From contig AZLU01000084.1 of assembly GCA_002224055.1 (NCBI GenBank), positions 1 through 55,724 on the forward strand: a DNA stretch of 55,724 bases. The letters are read 5' to 3'. The notes beneath the pieces are model-generated. The model had not been told where the DNA came from. It did not search any database and saw only the letters and a program-made list of their open reading frames with translations. Source of the stretch: Pezizomycotina sp. ARF18 (taxonomy: Eukaryota > Ascomycota). The translations under genes and the position numbers were made by a program. Positions 23,751-35,219 of this stretch are shown in pieces (the stretch's first letter is position 1; each line of letters opens with the position of its first letter).

Positions 23751-24360
23751 ACATTTAGTGTGATGTTGCTCCCGAGCATAGATATAGATTATGGTTCTAG
23801 ACAATCTCTCTAAAAAGCAGGCTTGTTTGACTCTGGACATTAAACAAGTTTGCAAGCATACTATAATAATGATAATAATCGGTAATAATGGTTCATTAAT
23901 AGGTCACCTAACTACCCTTCGTATTATATTGGCTACGTATATACGCATAGTACGTATTCATTTTTCGTATCCGCAACTCTGAGGGTGAAATAAGATATGA
24001 CTGTATATTTTTCCAGATATTAAAATATATATATAATAATATACATATTTGAGCTATATCTCTCCTATCATTATTATTAAACGCCTGGCTGGAAGTATAC
24101 GACAGTTGCAAGGATTAGCAGCTTCCCTAACCGCAAGCTAAAAAATACTTTCTGTTTTTGAACCATGAATTTTAAGGTTTAGCGAGCTATTTCGTTAGTC
24201 GCCGATTCTCCGAAAACACCCAAAACCCATCATCCAAAAACAGAACACCTCTCCTTCTTTCTTTGCAAGTTGTCCTCTTCAACAACAACGCTGTAAAAGT
24301 CCAGCATCGCAACGTAGAGCCAGCCTAACGAACAAATACTTCAGCTACCATCAGCTAGCC
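23751..24360. other. AT-rich spacer upstream of the GTPase gene
   Basis: Very AT-rich at 23850-24080 with short repeats (AATAATGATAATAAT and a TATATATA run near 24029). No gene seen. The last 150 bp are CT/AAC-rich and probably the 5' UTR of the GTPase gene. Confidence 0.5.
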
Positions 24361-25310
24361 ATGTATCACTAGTGAAGGGACTATACTACTATGCGACAAC
24401 AAAAGAAGGTGAGGCGGCCTCTCCCTTCCCTGAGGTGCGGAAAGCCTGGAAGCGCTAACGATTGAACCAGAATACTCCGTCCTGTAAGCTTCGTATCTTC
24501 GCTCCTTTAGCTCTTTCTACGGCAAAAGTGAATAAAAATCTCGATATCCTCATCGCAGCCTGCTGACATGTATATCCTGCGCACGTATTGCTTCAGATTA
24601 CTCGGCCTCGACAACGCCGGCAAGACCGTGAGCATTTCCATGCAACCACCTAAAACCTAAATTTCAGCACGGCTAACAAACCAAGCTTTTCAGACGCTCC
24701 TCGAAAAGATAAAATCGATCTACCTCCCCAACGCCCCAGCCCCCGCGTCGGCGCGCAACCGCCCACGGTCGGCCAAAACGTCTCCACGATACTCCTCCCG
24801 CACCCTCTACCGCAAGTCTACTTAAAACTCTGGGACGTCGGGGGTCAGGAATCCCTCCGGAACCTGTGGAAGCAGTACTACACGTCCTGCCACGCCATCG
24901 TCTTCGTCGTCGATTCTACTGATAAGGGGAGGATAGAGGAGTGCAGGGACGTGTTGGGCCGGATAGTGGGAAACGAGGAGACGGAGGGTGTTCCGGTACT
25001 TATGCTGGCGAACAAGCAGGATAGGGACGAGAGCATGGAGGTGGAGGAGATTAAAGAGGTTTTTAATAAGATTGCGGAGACGCTGAGCGCGAGGGATAGC
25101 AGGGTGCTGCCAATTAGTGCGCTGCAAGGGTATGTTCTAAGGAAGGGGGGAGCTAGAGAGCGTGTTCTCCCCTTCGCAGAGAGAAAAATAAATATTATTA
25201 AAATACGTACTAACGTGTGCTTAAACAGGACGGGTGTACCCGAGTCGGTGGAGTGGCTAGCCACGAGAGTCACGAGGAACAAGGAGTACAGACCACCGCT
25301 GATGCGGTAA
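24361..25310 (+). CDS. ARL3: ARFRP1/Arl3-type small GTPase with a 13-nt micro-exon
   Basis: An Arf-family GTPase that acts at the trans-Golgi, recruiting Arl1 and its partners. Five exons: 24361-24408, 24471-24483 (13 nt), 24597-24627 (31 nt), 24694-25129 and 25229-25310. Joined, they give the start MYHLVKGLYYYATTKEEYSV, the P-loop GLDNAGKT (split from TLLEKIKSIYLP by an intron), TVGQNVSTI (switch I), WDVGGQESLRNLW (switch II), ANKQDRD (guanine specificity), PISALQG and the C-terminus RNKEYRPPLMR. The missing acylation Gly and the MYHL start are typical of ARFRP1/Arl3. Two one-base losses are evident: at 24369 (CACC to CAC, giving a false stop in exon 1) and near 24765, where the frame changes at NRPTVGQ. 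Branch sites GCTAACA and ACTAACG are visible. It converges on the Rec114-like gene. Confidence 0.93.
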
Positions 25311-25814
25311 GGTTTGGGTTATTTTATTCATTTTTTTAATTTTCATATGACGAGTAGCTTTTGCAATTTCTTTCTATTGTTTCCGATCGTTTTCTAGACT
25401 AATTTGCTCATGTTTGTCAATTATTTTGTTTCTAATGGCGTCTTCTGCGACTGAATATTCCCCGTTTTTTTTTTTTTTTTTTTTTTTTTTTTGGAGCTAG
25501 CTAATTACAGTTCAATGCACCTAGGTATATCAATAGGATAACGAAGGTAATGGCAGAAATAATATTATGATTTGAATAAATTCGCAAATAGAGACACGTC
25601 CACGATTGACAAAAGCTATGGGTGGTCTCATCCCAAATCAAGCAGAGCTAAAACCAAGAAATTACAGGAAAATCAGGCAAAAATAAATCAATACAGCTAT
25701 CAGAAACTCCGGTAAAACATATAAACCTCAAATCTAGGAAAGCAAAACGCGATATACCGAATATAATGACTTTTTAAGCGATAGGGAAGGAGAAAAAGGG
25801 GGTAAAAAAGGAAC
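25311..25814. other. Convergent 3' spacer with T28 tract
   Basis: No coding frame. A run of 28 T lies at 25465-25492. The rest is AT-rich 3' flanking DNA of two converging genes. Confidence 0.6.
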
Positions 25815-27873
25815 CTAAGTGGAAGTCTTATTGATGAAAAGATTCTTGGTCTGCTTTATGGTCATGCGAGAACTCAGAGGCTCCAGCCGCTCCATGAGCT
25901 TGATAAAGTCGTCATTATGCAACAATCCGATAAGCTTGTTCTCCATGGCATAGTAGTCGATAGGATCCTGAAAGAATATGGAGAGGTCGTCAAACTTGAC
26001 GCTTGGTTCTGCTGTTCCCTGGGCTTTCTGTTGCTGTCCTGTCAACAGTTTCTTCGCAGCCTTTCCGGTTTTGGTAGCAGGTCGCACCTCTGCTTGTATT
26101 GGTGTTGGGCCCGGCGGCGTACTATTTTCTATTTGGTTCTCATCTGTGGTAGAAGGAATAAACGAGACAGTATTTGCGGTGGAAGCATCGCTCTTCGCAG
26201 CTGTCCCTTGAGCAGCGGTCTTTGCCTTCTTGAACATGGCATCCAGTGGCATCTCTTTGGCTTTCTTGCTTGGCGCTTTCCTCTTGCGGGCTGCAGATGC
26301 GGCCACTACTATGGTGCTGTCGTCGACTTTGGTTACCTTAGCGGCGTCTCCTTGCTTGTCTTAGCACAAACTTCTTCCTCTTTCTCCTTTGGAGTACTCC
26401 GAGGAGCTTTCGACGGAAGTGGCTTGTCACCTCCAACCTTTTTTGCAGCTTCAAAATCAATGGTTTTTCTCTTCGGCGGTGGTTCGACGTTGTCTTCAAC
26501 AAGCGGGTATAGACGGCTACTAGCGAGCCCGAGTCCGAACCCTTCGTCCTCAGCCATCATGTCTGTATCCGGGTTCACCTGGTTACGGTGAGGAACCAGC
26601 GTGTCTTCCTTGATAGTCATAGTGGACCTGACGTTGAGGATTGGTGAAGGAAGCGGTTGAAGAGACAGTTCCCTCGAAAGCTTACGCCGATGATAGTGAG
26701 AGCTAGGTGGCGGCGGAGGAAGCTCCCCGTGTTGGTAATGTTGGGAACTTGGCGGACGAGCGTACACATGTTCGCCGTAGGTTTGAGAGCTCGGGGAATG
26801 GTGGCGTTGGCCATAATAGTCCTGAGAAGATGAGGACGAGATCCCACTGTCTACTGAGGGAGGGCGTTGGGCATACTGCTGTTGTTGATACGGTGGCGAA
26901 TATTGCTTGTGATGGTGATTTTGTTGCTGCTGGTGGTGGTGGTATTGGCCGTGGCTGCGAGCAGCGTCATCTGTGTAGAACATCGGGGCAGAAACGGGCC
27001 TTAGGCTTGAATCATGGAGCCCCGAAGGTACATAAGCAGCACTGGTTGAGTAGTTTAGGCCCCTGTTTTGCATGATATTCTGCTGTGGTTTATACCCGAA
27101 CGAAGCTGCCGGCTCCATGTTTGCCGTGGACATTCCAAGGAAAGGCCTAAAGTTCCTCGCTCGAGCATCCTCACCCAATCCATGACCAACCGAGGTTGCG
27201 GCCGACAACGGTCTTTCTGCCTCGGAGGCGGCGGGTTGCGCTGGAGAGACATTCTTTATGGGGCAACCTGCATTTCTTAGGATGTTCAAGGCTCCTTGAA
27301 AGCTAGTGTCGCCGACAATTCGCACCTGGAACCTTCGAATCTAAAAGTGATTTGCTCAGCAATAAAAAAACATGTGAAGAAAGGGTCAAAGCAAGAATGC
27401 AAGGAGCATGACAGACTTCACGACCAATGGAATAACTTACTTTTCGAGTACCAGGCTCAGTATACTTGAAAGCAATTGACGGAGACCGAACAAGAATGAT
27501 GAGAGGGCTGTCGGGAGGTTGCACTCTCACCGAAAGTAGTTCATTGATATTCACCGATTGCTAACAGGAAAAAAAAAAAAAAGAAAGAAAAAGAAAAAGA
27601 AAGGCAGTGAAGGTGAGCATCCTTAATAAATATTGCTCTCAATCGCAATGACTCTTGCTTCAAGCAATTAAGGTGCTTACCATGATATCTTTACCGTAAA
27701 TAACCTTCACCAAGACATCTTGTCGAGTATCAAAGACGAGAAAGAGGTTGTCCCTCGCAGGTGGTGCGACCAGGAAACCTCACCGTTGGGAACACTGCCA
27801 ACCGGTACGAGCTGGGTTGAATAAGAGTACTTTCGACGTCGAAACTGGATATCCCAGATATACCAGAAGCCAT
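25815..27873 (-). CDS. Probable meiotic recombination protein Rec114 homologue
   Basis: Rec114 works with Mei4 and Mer2 to promote Spo11 double-strand breaks in meiosis. Exon 1 (27873 to ~27684) starts MASGISGISSFDVE and contains YSTQLVPVGSVPNGEVSW and NLFLVFDTRQDVLVKVIYG. Exon 2 holds SVNINELLSVRVQPPDSPLI and RSPSIAFKYTEPGTRK. Exon 3 has RRFQVRIVGDTSFQGALNIL and NAGCPIKN, the end of a PH-like N-terminal domain with Rec114-type SSM blocks. A long disordered middle follows, rich in His/Gln (HHHQQQQNHHHK) and Pro, with a Lys/Glu tail. The end is FDDLSIFFQDPIDYYAMENK, IGLLHNDDFIKLMERLE and KTSTstop, like the C-terminal Mei4-binding segment. Frame breaks near 27760 and 26345 each look like one base. 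The assignment rests on domain layout and motif feel, not on an alignment; another PH-domain protein is possible. Confidence 0.6.
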
Positions 27874-27879
27874 CTGGTG

Positions 27880-28880
27880 CAAATCTCTTGTTATTTCAAA
27901 TATGTAGCAAATAGGATAGGACGATCAATCGGTATATATTGTATACATGTAGTTCGTATAATGTAATAAAGATCTCAGAGCGGAGAGAGAGGTGAGTCAA
28001 TATATATAGCTTATTATTTATGTAATGCAAAATATTATTAGACAGAACGGTCGTTGTGAAAAAAAAAAAAAAAAAAAAGAAAGAAAAAAGAAAAGCGATA
28101 TTACAAGAATCAGTTGAGCAAGGTAAGTGCAGTATGGAGGATGATGATGTTGTGGAAAAGAAGGAGGATGGGATGAGATGAGGGTTGCAATGGAAAGATT
28201 TATAATATGAAGAAGGAAGGAATACCTAGGTAATATATATCATGAACATGTACGCTTTAGATTTGGTGGGTATAATCTTTGTCACTAGAAAAATTCCAAA
28301 GTAGCAGTAACGACCCGCGGGAAATATCGAGTAGATTAATATCGAATTCGCCACTCCTTTTCGATCGTATATACAACCAACCGGCGAAACGTCTAACTTA
28401 CTAGGTAGGCATACGCCCCCATGTAACTGAACCAAGTAAATTAAAAGATATAGATGGAGGTTTATCGGGTATGCCATACAGCTTGGATTTAAGGGCACGG
28501 TGTTTGAATATACGTATAACTGTGATCCATGTTTTAATTTAATATTAATTGCCGTTTATATATATATATATTCGAACCGTCGTTGGAGACGATTTGATAG
28601 CTCATGTTGAAGTATACAAATTTATGAACAAAAAACTCCTAGCCCTTTAATCGATCAAGTGGTATATATGTGTAGAAAGAATTATAAACCCTGACGATGC
28701 TGTATATGGGATATAAATAGAAATCTTTCAAAAAATGCTCCGAAGTGTCAAAACGGGGGGGGGGGGGGAAAGAACCATGGTACTCTCTAAACAAATAACG
28801 CCTTTTTTAAAAGAAAACAAAGGATGGAATGATATTTAGGACAGAAAGAAGGTAATAGATGTGTCACCCGATTATGGTTT
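27880..28880. other. AT-rich spacer with homopolymers
   Basis: A20 at 28059-28078, a GA-rich stretch at 28150-28225, a (TA)n run at 28558-28571 and a run of 14 G at 28755-28768. No coding frame with family resemblance. Confidence 0.6.
28755..28768. repeat. G14 homopolymer
   Basis: Fourteen consecutive G on the plus strand in otherwise AT-rich spacer, about 115 bp beyond the stop of the aspartokinase gene. Confidence 0.9.
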
Positions 28881-28882
28881 CT

Positions 28883-30965
28883 CTAAACCTCGTCGTGGAT
28901 GACTTTAAGGGCTCTCACTGCATCCTTCTCATCAATGACGCATGATATATTGATTTCGCTTGCACCTGTTCAAACCATTAGCGTACTCCATCTTAATTTT
29001 CCCTTTTGAAGGATTTAGAGATGCCTAGAAAATAATTTGGGAGTATTACCTTGAGAGATCATTTCAATGTTTACGTTGCTGGCAGCAAGAGTAGAGAACA
29101 TCTTCCCTGCGATTCCTACCATATTCTTCATCTGCTTACCAACCAAGCTCAGGATGGTCATGTTTCTCATGACATCTACGGTACCGTATATCCTCAGCTC
29201 TTCGATAGCTTCCTTCAGGTCATTCTCGCGCACTTCGGCATGTAAAGCCATACTGACGTGCACCTCGCTAGTGCTGATCAAATCAACAGCTAGCTGCCAC
29301 TTATCAAGAGTGGAGAATATCTTGGCGAAAAACCCGTGCGAAAGGGACTTCCGGTTTGAGTGGATATTTTAGCACGATGATCCTGTTCTTGACCGTCACG
29401 GCCGTTGGGCGCTTAGGCTTCATGAGCAGAAGCCTGTGGATTTCCTCCGGTATGACTTTGGGAGGGTATGGTGGCGTTTCTCCCTTCCGCGACATGCTAT
29501 CCGGGAAGATGATAGTTCCCGATCCCTTCGGGTTTTCGACGTTCTTGATTCTGATGGGTATCCTTGCTCTGATGACTTGCTCCATGGTGAACGGGTGTAT
29601 GACTTCGGAGCCATAGTAGGTTAACTCGGCAGCTTCGTCGGGCGTGATGGTCGCGAGTAATCTTGCGTTGGGTACCTTTCGAGGATCCGCCGTGAAAATA
29701 CCGTCCACCTCCTTCCAAACTTGGAGCTCATGAGCATCCATTCCGACTGCTACAAGAGCGGCGCAGAGATCCGTGTATCCTCGCCCGATCTGTTCCAAGA
29801 TGGAACCAGGTACATATCCAAAGAAGCCTAAAAGCTTTGGATTAGCAACATTCATTAACTACCAGAGAATGAAAGTAGTGCATATATTAATTACCTGTGA
29901 TGACCGGTACACGATTACCGCATTGTCTTATTCTGTCTGCAAATTTTCGGGAGAGATCGTCGTAAAACTCCTGCTTAATGCCGTACTTGAGCTCGTAGCC
30001 GACTGGAAGGATGTTCTCGAGGTTCACATATTCCGCATCGACTCCCTAGTCAAGTGTTAGCGTTTAAAATCTGCTGTTAATACTATCAAACGATATATTA
30101 AATTCACATACTCTATCTTGCAGAAGAGCAGCCATGAATTGGCAGCTCAGTTTCTCTCCAGTACCTATGATAACATCCTTCGACTTTGGGCTTATCTCAT
30201 TCAGAATCTAAATTAAGCTTCGTTAGCAAATGAACAGCTCAAAAAAAAAAAAAAAAAAGAAAAAAAAAGAAAAAAAAAGTTACGAGAACGTACTTGAGCA
30301 GCCGTGAGAAATTCGGCGAGCCTATTGCATTCTTTCTCTATCCTCGCTATCAAGTTTCGTAGGATGATCGGGTTGTGTATGAGCAGGTTTGCTTCTCGTA
30401 CATGGTCCTCCTTGATCTGTTCGACAACGAATAGGTATCCTTTCGACTCTTCGATCATAGCCTCGCGGGCTGCTCTTAGTAGTCTAGTGATTAGGCAGCG
30501 TTTAACGTAAGCTCGGTATTCACTAAAGTAATGCTGAAAAGGTGTTTTGCTTACCGATTAGTCGTTCCCTCTGCCTTTGTGTCGGTGCTACGAGCTGAGC
30601 ATACTATCGCCACGGTTTTGATTTACATATTCCCTAAGTACAAGGCGAATTAGCTTGAATTCCCATCGAAAAGATAATTCGAAAATAGGAGCTTACCGGA
30701 CATGTCGACAGCTATCTTGTCTGCGAATTTGCCGACGCTAGTTCCGCCGAATTTCTGTATGACCCATTTGAATCCTGGTTTGTTGGCAACGACGGCGTGA
30801 CCGTTGATGGTTCCATTGGACAAGGGTTGGAGATGGTAGCGAACGCGAACCGTTTGAAGAAGTTGGGCTACTACTGACGCTATTCGCAGGCGAGGAAGCT
30901 TGTGATTCGGTAGCTAGTGATTCGGTAGCTACTGCTCCATTGTGGCAGCTGACCATGATAGGCAT
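28883..30965 (-). CDS. HOM3: Aspartokinase with C-terminal ACT domains, frame-broken
   Basis: Phosphorylates aspartate, the first step towards threonine, methionine and homoserine; ACT domains usually mediate feedback by threonine. It starts MPIMVSCHNGAVATES with a Ser-rich leader. The catalytic motif KFGGTSVGKFADKIAVDM lies at about 30760-30700, followed by an intron. Further blocks are RVAIVCSARSTDTKAEGTTN, HVREANLLIHN, SKDVIIGTGEKLSCQFMAAL, GVDAEYVNLENILPVGYEL, GYTDLCAALVAVGMDAHELQ, WKEVDGIFTADPRKVPNARL, AAELTYYGSEVIHPFTMEQV and KNVENPKGSGT. The ACT part has HGFFAKIF, DLISTSEVHVSMALH and the end CVIDEKDAVRALKVIHDEV. The stop is at 28885-28883. Frame breaks are near 30825 and at 29367-29370, where one extra T (A on the sense strand) is present. 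One intron holds an A18 tract (30241-30258). Length fits the family. Confidence 0.95.
30241..30278. repeat. A-rich tract in an aspartokinase intron
   Basis: Eighteen A, then two A8 blocks separated by single G. On the gene's sense strand this is a T-rich tract close to an intron boundary. Confidence 0.85.
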
Positions 30966-30969
30966 TATC

Positions 30970-32155
30970 GCTGTCTAGTTCAGCAGGTGTTCTTTTTTCT
31001 CCTTGCTTTCCCTACTTTCTTCCGCGGTCCTGGCGAAGCTATAGGAAAGCTTGAAAAAATAAAAATAAAAAGTTTGGTGGTTCGGTTCGGTTTCCAACGG
31101 GAAGAACGGGAGAAAACACAAGCAAGATCTTGGGGAGATCTCGGCTCCAATAAAAGAGAGGGCTTCTAGAAGAAGGGATGAAAGTCTGCAAGGGACAATA
31201 AATGGAGAATTAAAAAAAGAAGACTAGGAATTCCTCTTAGGTAATATATATATTATATATATATATATAGGAAATTTATGCGATTAATAAATAGAAGGCC
31301 AGATATTATATGTCTTATAAAGACGCAATTGCCGTTTGGTGACAAGAGAAGGAATCGCTTTTTTCGGTAAAAGGACTTGGACTAAAAAGCACTTTTTAAC
31401 TGCTCTCTGCCATGCCGATGGCGAAAGGAGGCAAAACTTGCTGCTTTTATGGACGATGATTTAGTGGATGGGCAGCTGCTGTCACTCAGTTCTCTTCAGT
31501 CTGTTTTCTTCAATTGAAAAATTTCTTCCTCGCTCTGAATTGACATAAATGAAGAATTAGCTTCTGCGCTTACGCTTTGTCCATCACGGGCGGTCTCTCA
31601 CAATGTTTTTTTTTTTTTTTGATCTGGCAGCATACTTTTCTTGCTTATTCTTCTTCTGCCTGCAGGATGCTCGCTCCCCTTGCTTAGGGAAACAGGATGC
31701 TTTTTGGCCAAGCATGCTTTTTGCGTTTCCCAATGGCAAAAAAGGATTCATTCAAGGGAAGAAAGAGGTCAAAGTATATTTGTTCAAGCTCACCGTCTTC
31801 TTTTAGTCCTTCAATGGAGAAAACAAACTATTCAGTTCTTTGTGGAGTGATGGATAACTCTCAACTTAATCTGCTTAAACAGTCTATCGTTTCGTTTTCT
31901 CGCAAGGCAAAGAAGAAAGGGAAAAAAGGGAAAAGAAAAGAGGAAAAAGAACGAGGGGGGATAACATGGGCTTTTTGAAAAGAGGGATGCGGCAAAATTT
32001 CTAGTATAACGGAAAAAAAAAAAAAGGCTCCGAGCAATATAATTAACATGCGATAATTATGATTCACTGCATCAATACGCGGGTACAGCCATTTCTCCTC
32101 CGACTCCGGAGCAAAAAAACTTGAGAAAAAAATTTTCATCTGACTACTTCTCACG
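30970..32155. other. Spacer upstream of aspartokinase, no gene seen
   Basis: Contains a (TA)n run at 31242-31270, T16 at about 31603-31618, and GA-rich DNA at 31900-31965. Open frames are low-complexity Phe/Lys sequences. It includes the aspartokinase promoter and the 3' flank of the small gene that follows. Confidence 0.5.
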
Positions 32156-32439
32156 TTAATTGTTAAATTGTTCAAGGAATCGATTCCAAGCCCTCGATTC
32201 CGAGCAGTTGATCAGGTTCGCAAACGTGGGGATCCAGCTTTTGTCTCCGAGAAGGCCTGTTCCTTGAGCAATTGTGTTTCTGCCGTTCCACTTGGGGTAA
32301 AAGCTCCACAATTCCGCAATGGCACGTGCCTTGTGCTTCTCTCACACACAACAAAGCTGCCCGTGTCACCATTATAAACACCTTTGCTAGATATAAATTC
32401 TCTAAATGAAGACAGGATACGCTCGCTGGAGCTCGCCAT
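32156..32439 (-). CDS. Small unknown protein of about 94 residues, one frame break
   Basis: From the ATG at 32439 the frame reads MASSSERILSSFREFISSKG and VYNGDTGSFVVCE. The neighbouring frame then continues with KHKARAIAELWSFYPKWNGR, NTIAQGTGLLGDKSW and INCSESRAWNRFLEQFNN, with a stop at 32158-32156. The distance from start to stop is 284 nt, one base short of 95 codons, so a single lost base near 32340 joins the two parts into a compact, globular-looking protein rich in Trp, Phe and Tyr. It has no signal peptide, membrane segment or intron. I do not recognise the family. The break is like those in known genes around it, which supports a real gene. Two CACGTG sites lie 160-200 bp upstream. 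Confidence 0.5.
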
Positions 32440-33077
32440 AAGGTACCCGACTTTAGGACTAATAGCGGAATAAAATGCTACTAAAGAGAGGTTTACAAGC
32501 TAAAGAGAGGAGGAAGGCCCTACCTCCCCCCTTCCCCCCTCAGACTCCCCTCCCACCCAAGATAACTCTAGCCTCGTCCTAATTACTCGTCCTAATTAGT
32601 CACGTGCAAATTATATAACGGTCCGTGATTTTCACGTGATCTTGGCATGACCCTGCTGTGCAAATTCTGGTCCGTCTAGAACCTTCTAAAGTCGGGCACA
32701 TTTTTTTTTCTGGTCGCTAATAAACCCTCCTTATGTCGGGCATGTTTCTTTGTTGATCCACTGTGGATAGGCTGCTGCTTGGCTGCTCTGCGCTGAAGCT
32801 CACACCAGGAAACGAATGATCCTATTTGTAATTAGATCTGGAAACGTCGGCGTCTTTTACCAGCTGGGGGTGGCTTAACCGACCTCGATCCTTTCTCGCT
32901 TGAATTCCTTAAGTTCCAAAGTGTTTTGATGTATCAGAAGTGCCAAATATGTTTCTTCGATCCAATAATAGATTTTTGTTATGATCGCAAATAATAATTA
33001 TTCCAAATAATTTTTGCTTAGCCAAGGAATAGATTGGGTATATTGGTCACACGCTATAGTAAAAATAGAGTTTTTGT
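32440..33077. promoter_or_regulatory. Upstream region of the small unknown gene, with two CACGTG sites
   Basis: A C-rich block (32519-32560) is followed by CACGTG at 32601-32606 and TCACGTGA at 32632-32639, spaced 32 bp apart. No coding frame. It lies between the minus-strand small gene and the end of GPATCH1, so it should serve as promoter of the small gene. Confidence 0.4.
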
Positions 33078-35219
33078 TTAATCCTCCTCGTCGTCATCAG
33101 AAGCGTCTCCAAATATTTGCTTGTAGGCTGCGTTGCCTGGTTTCTTCTTCTCGGACTCAACTTTATTAATGAGCGGTGGTTGTTCTTGAATTCGTTTTGT
33201 CGTCGATGCATTGACAGTGCTGGGCTTCGCACTTCCTTTTCCTGCTGACGTGGAGGTGAAGGCATACTACCTGGAATATGTGTCGGCGTGCTTTTCGCAG
33301 ATGTAAACTGACTATACCGGCTTTTGATACGGCATCCATGTTACTTCGAAATGAAGCTGCAAAGTCCGCCGTTGCTTGCGCGCGCTCGTTAAAGCTCGAC
33401 GTCGCAGGATATTCATCGTTGCCCGGCTCCGAATGGGCTGGCGGCCGCACATTAAACCGTTTGCACAGTAACCTGGAAGGATAGAATCCAACAATAGACC
33501 TTGTCATTGGACCGTACATGCTCATCTTCGCGGCAGCGAGAGCGGGATCTTCGTTCTGCGATCTGATGTCTGATGTATATTGGAGTTTAACCTCTTCAAC
33601 ACGCCGTCGCCTGTTGCTATTTGTGATGCTCGCGATGATGACGAAGTGAAACGGCTCGCCATTGCGCCGGTGGCAGGTTTGAATATTCGCGCCGCGCTTA
33701 AGAATTCGTGCATTTCTTTTGCCCAATCCTCGTTGCTTATACCGGTTCTCTGTAAAGAAAAATTGTTAGCAGAGTGTTTTCACATTGGCGAAAAATTATG
33801 GATATATATTCAGTATATAAACTTGCTCTTGCTGGCAAACCGCTCCGTATGCCGGCTTTGACTTCAAGAAACGTCCGATATCTCTCACGCTTATTCAGGT
33901 CGTCGGCGTACGGCAAAAATCCCTTCAGAGCGCTCGCAGCTATGTCCGCTTCTAGGCGTGGTACCATCTCTTCGAGATTGATGTTCGAAATATAACCTTC
34001 GGGACCACTCTCACCGAGAGCGGGAGGTAGGTCTGCTTTGCCTGTGGCTGCGGCGATCCTTTCACGGGCAGCAGGTTTTATGAAGTCAAATACAGATCTT
34101 GTCGGCGCTTTCTCCTCCTCCTCTTCCTTTGTTTCGTCCTGCTTTCTTCCACTTTCGGCAGATCCTCTTCCTTCTTAACTAATGCTACCTGCGAGTTTGA
34201 TTTGGCTTCTGCTTCTTCGGTTTAAAGTCGACCCCGAATTTTGCGGCAACGGAGTTATCGTGACTCGGTAATCAACCGCTTCTTCATCCTTCTCTCCATT
34301 CTTGACGTCCATCATCCCTTCATCTGCAGTTTCATTCCGCTCTTCGTCCCCATTGGATGCCCCTTTTTTGGATACAAAGACGTGCCTTCCGAGAACATTC
34401 TCACTACTATCTTTCCCTTCCGCCTTGACGGTGGTAGCAGCAGCGGCTTCTGCTTTCTTCTTCTTTTTCTTTTTCTTCTTCTCGCCTCCCAGCACCCTAT
34501 CGTAGTCAGACTTGGGTTTATCTCGTAAACGTCCATATCATCCTCGCCGTCGTCGTTGAACACACCGACTCCGATACCAATGTTCTTTATCGGTTTCTTG
34601 ATCTCTGGCCGCTGCAGTGGCGCTTCGTAATCGCCGTCATCACCCTTCGTTTTGCAGATGCATCTCCGTATATTGATTTCTCGAGTTCCGCCTGCTTTTC
34701 CTTTCGTCGTGCGATTTCTGCCTCTGTCATCCCCAGAGCGTTCAAGTCGACTTCTTCGTTCTCGCCCGGTCCTTCGGCAGCTTCTTCCAGGTCCTCTTCG
34801 TCCATGAAATCCGTCGGACGCGGCTGCGTAAAATTCACTCTGTTCTTGCGCGAAGATTTGAAAGACATCGGTGTCCATCCTGATCATCCTCAAAGCAGTG
34901 ATTCAGACCAATCGTTAGCAGAAAAAAAGAAAAAAGAAAAGAAAAGAAACCGCTTCATTGCAATAAGCCTGTCTATACGATCAGATAGCGGAAAACTTTA
35001 CCTTCTTTCGAGCCAACGGTATTGAAATAGCCGGCGCTGTATCCTCCCCTGAGGCGCCGTGCAACCGCTTCTCCCTTGCTCGTCGAGAGCCTCCTGCTTC
35101 CATACGGGCACCTTCTCCCACTCCTTTTCCGGCTCGGGGATTGGCTTGTGCGAGCTTACGATGACGGGTGGCGCAGCGTGGCGCTCATTGTAGGCCGACC
35201 AGTTCCTCTTTCCCGACAT
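33078..35219 (-). CDS. GPATCH1: GPATCH1-like splicing protein, frame-broken
   Basis: GPATCH1 (plant TGH) is a spliceosome-associated protein. The start MSGKRNWSAYNERHAAPPVI is at 35219. Then come KEWEKVPVWKQEALDEQGR, the DUF1604 signature SAGYFNTVGSKEGW around a GTAAAG intron donor, and FKSSRKNRVNFTQPRPTDFM with an acidic stretch. IKKPIKNIGIGVGVFNDDGE and MDVYEINP follow, then a Lys run (GGEKKKKKKKK), VPRLEADIAASALKGFLPYA, YRTFLEVKAGIRSGLP and MHEFLSAARIFKPATGAMAS. The end has MYGPMTRSIVGFYPSRLLCK, RFNVRPPAH and the tail NAAYKQIFGDASDDDEED, stop at 33080-33078. At least six frame breaks. The expected Gly-rich G-patch core (WxxGxGxG) is not visible in any frame between 34740 and 34590. Confidence 0.88.

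Noticed and set aside
23830-24080. AT-rich block as a sign of repeat-induced point mutation
   Set aside because: No repeat or transposon remnant is visible, and the neighbouring genes keep normal GC. It looks like ordinary AT-rich spacer.
15983-24372. Programmed ribosomal frameshifting across many genes, as in Euplotes
   Set aside because: The breaks have no common slippery motif, occur several times per gene and include both losses and gains. They mostly fit homopolymer shortening, so sequence error is far more likely.
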